DNA from: Bacteroidaceae bacterium
Lineage (GTDB): Bacteria > Bacteroidota > Bacteroidia > Bacteroidales > Bacteroidaceae
Assembly: GCA_017548225.1 (NCBI GenBank)
Contig: JAFYMV010000016.1
Coordinates: forward strand, 1-6,330
Direction: 5' to 3'
DNA: 6,330 nucleotides
Shown: in pieces, positions 5,842 through 6,330 of the stretch
Layout: the number at the start of each line of letters is the position of its first letter
Position numbering within the stretch: position 1 is the first letter of the stretch
Notes under the pieces: model-generated
Databases searched by the model: none
What the model saw: only the letters and a program-made list of their open reading frames with translations
What the model was told of the DNA's origin: nothing
Made by a program: the position numbers and the translations under genes

Positions 5842-5886
5842 ACTATGCAATTCTTTGTTGGCTATTGCTTTTCTTAATTGCATAGT
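5842..5886. repeat. Perfect 11-bp inverted repeat downstream of ispE
   Basis: ACTATGCAATT (5842-5852) and AATTGCATAGT (5876-5886) are exact reverse complements, separated by a 23-nt pyrimidine-rich loop. The rest of the 5812-5924 stretch is A/C-rich and holds no reading frame or RNA gene I can support. No T-run follows the 3' arm, so this is not a typical terminator. It could be an mRNA 3'-end structure or a binding site. Confidence 0.6.
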
Positions 5887-5924
5887 TACAACACACGCCA
5901 CCAAGCCTTTGTTCATGTGGCTAT

Positions 5925-5966
5925 AAAAAAAGATAGGGTATCCCGAACGGACACCCTATCTTTTTT
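5925..5966. terminator. Bidirectional intrinsic terminator between ispE and the V-type ATPase gene
   Basis: A-run 5925-5931, then GATAGGGT (5932-5939), then an inner TCC/GGA stem with loop CGAAC (5944-5948), then ACCCTATC (5953-5960) and T-run 5961-5966. The GC-containing stem 5932-5939/5953-5960 is perfect over 8 bp; one A/C mismatch (5940/5952) separates it from three further inner pairs. The flanking A and T runs also pair and supply a U-tract for both directions. It fits termination of ispE on the plus strand and of the convergent ATPase gene on the minus strand, whose stop lies 20 bp away. Confidence 0.93.
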
Positions 5967-5985
5967 ATCAGTATACAACAAGCTA

Positions 5986-6330
5986 TTAAGCTACTGCAGA
6001 GCCGATGAGGAACACGCCAGCGAGTGATACAATAGCGTAGAGCTCGGGGAATACGGCGAAGATCAAGGTCTTAGAGAACACATCGTAACCCTGACCGATA
6101 GCTGCCATACCATTAGCACATACCTGACCCTGACGGATAGCTGAGAACAAACCTACAAGACCGAGTGCGAGACCGCCACCGAATACGGCTGTAGCCTGGA
6201 GTGAGGTGATGTCAGCGGTGAGGATACCAAAGCTGTTGAGCAAGAAGTAACCTGCGAAACCGTAAAGACCCTGTGTACCGGGAAGAGCGGTGAGCACGAG
6301 GAAGTTACCAAACTTATCAGCTTTCTTCAA
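5986..6330 (-). CDS. ntpK: V-type ATP synthase subunit K (proteolipid c-ring), N-terminus cut by window edge
   Basis: Membrane rotor-ring subunit of a V/A-type ATPase, carrying Na+ or H+ through the membrane. The 114 visible residues cover the end of the first helical hairpin (LTALPGTQGLYGFAGYFLL, 13-31) and the whole second hairpin. The essential carboxylate is E96 in FAVFPELYAIVSLAGVFLIG (91-110). Full-length homologues are about 150-155 residues, so about 40 are missing and the TTG at the window edge is an internal leucine codon. Compared with the Enterococcus hirae Na+-ATPase ring (ligands L61, T64, Q65, Q110, E139, from memory), L16, T19, Q20, Q67 and E96 of this fragment fall at matching places, which points to Na+ coupling. 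It is the last gene of its transcript, since a terminator follows directly. Isoleucine codons are mainly ATC, consistent with high expression. The symbol atpK is also used. Confidence 0.94.
   Translation of the reverse strand: MKKADKFGNFLVLTALPGTQGLYGFAGYFLLNSFGILTADITSLQATAVFGGGLALGLVGLFSAIRQGQVCANGMAAIGQGYDVFSKTLIFAVFPELYAIVSLAGVFLIGSAVA

Noticed and set aside
6328..6330. TTG (minus strand) as the start of the ATPase subunit K
   Set aside because: The first transmembrane helix and most of the second would be missing; it is an internal Leu codon of a truncated gene.

Overview
The window looks like ordinary chromosomal sequence from a member of the Bacteroidales (phylum Bacteroidota). Four things point there: an exact Bacteroidetes-type -7 promoter box (TAAATTTG), A-rich leaders with almost no Shine-Dalgarno sequence, a V-type ATP synthase proteolipid of the kind common in that order, and short-period repeat tracts between genes. 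I cannot name a genus from the sequence.

Layout: (1) 1-351, the 3' part of a CrcB/FluC fluoride channel gene cut by the window edge. (2) 352-514, a gap filled by degenerate 7-bp repeats and then a promoter. (3) 515-4053, three co-directional genes: a threonine aldolase (ltaE), a ketopantoate reductase-family oxidoreductase (PanE/ApbA) and a 12-helix MFS transporter that resembles MFSD1. (4) 4054-4161, a gap dominated by a long imperfect inverted repeat. (5) 4162-4869, the tRNA m6t6A37 methyltransferase TrmO. (6) 4870-4962, a second clear heptamer tract. (7) 4963-5811, ispE of the MEP isoprenoid pathway. (8) 5812-5985, a convergent gap with one perfect 11-bp inverted repeat and a strong bidirectional terminator. 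(9) 5986-6330 on the minus strand, the C-terminal part of V-type ATPase subunit K, cut by the window end.

How they fit together: the only convincing promoter lies before ltaE, and the gaps to the next two genes are short (71 and 45 bp), so ltaE, the reductase and the transporter may be co-transcribed. Their shared substrate, if any, cannot be read from sequence. trmO and ispE are housekeeping genes in the same direction. The ATPase gene runs toward them and shares the terminator.

The genes are conventional. The least ordinary material is intergenic. Three gaps carry tracts with a strict 7-nt period but different unit sequences. The 3' ends of ltaE and trmO share a 19-nt sequence spanning the stop codon, from which trmO differs by exactly one inserted heptamer. 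A 26-bp-arm inverted repeat sits between the transporter gene and trmO. I saw no CRISPR, IS element, tRNA, rRNA or defence or toxin module.
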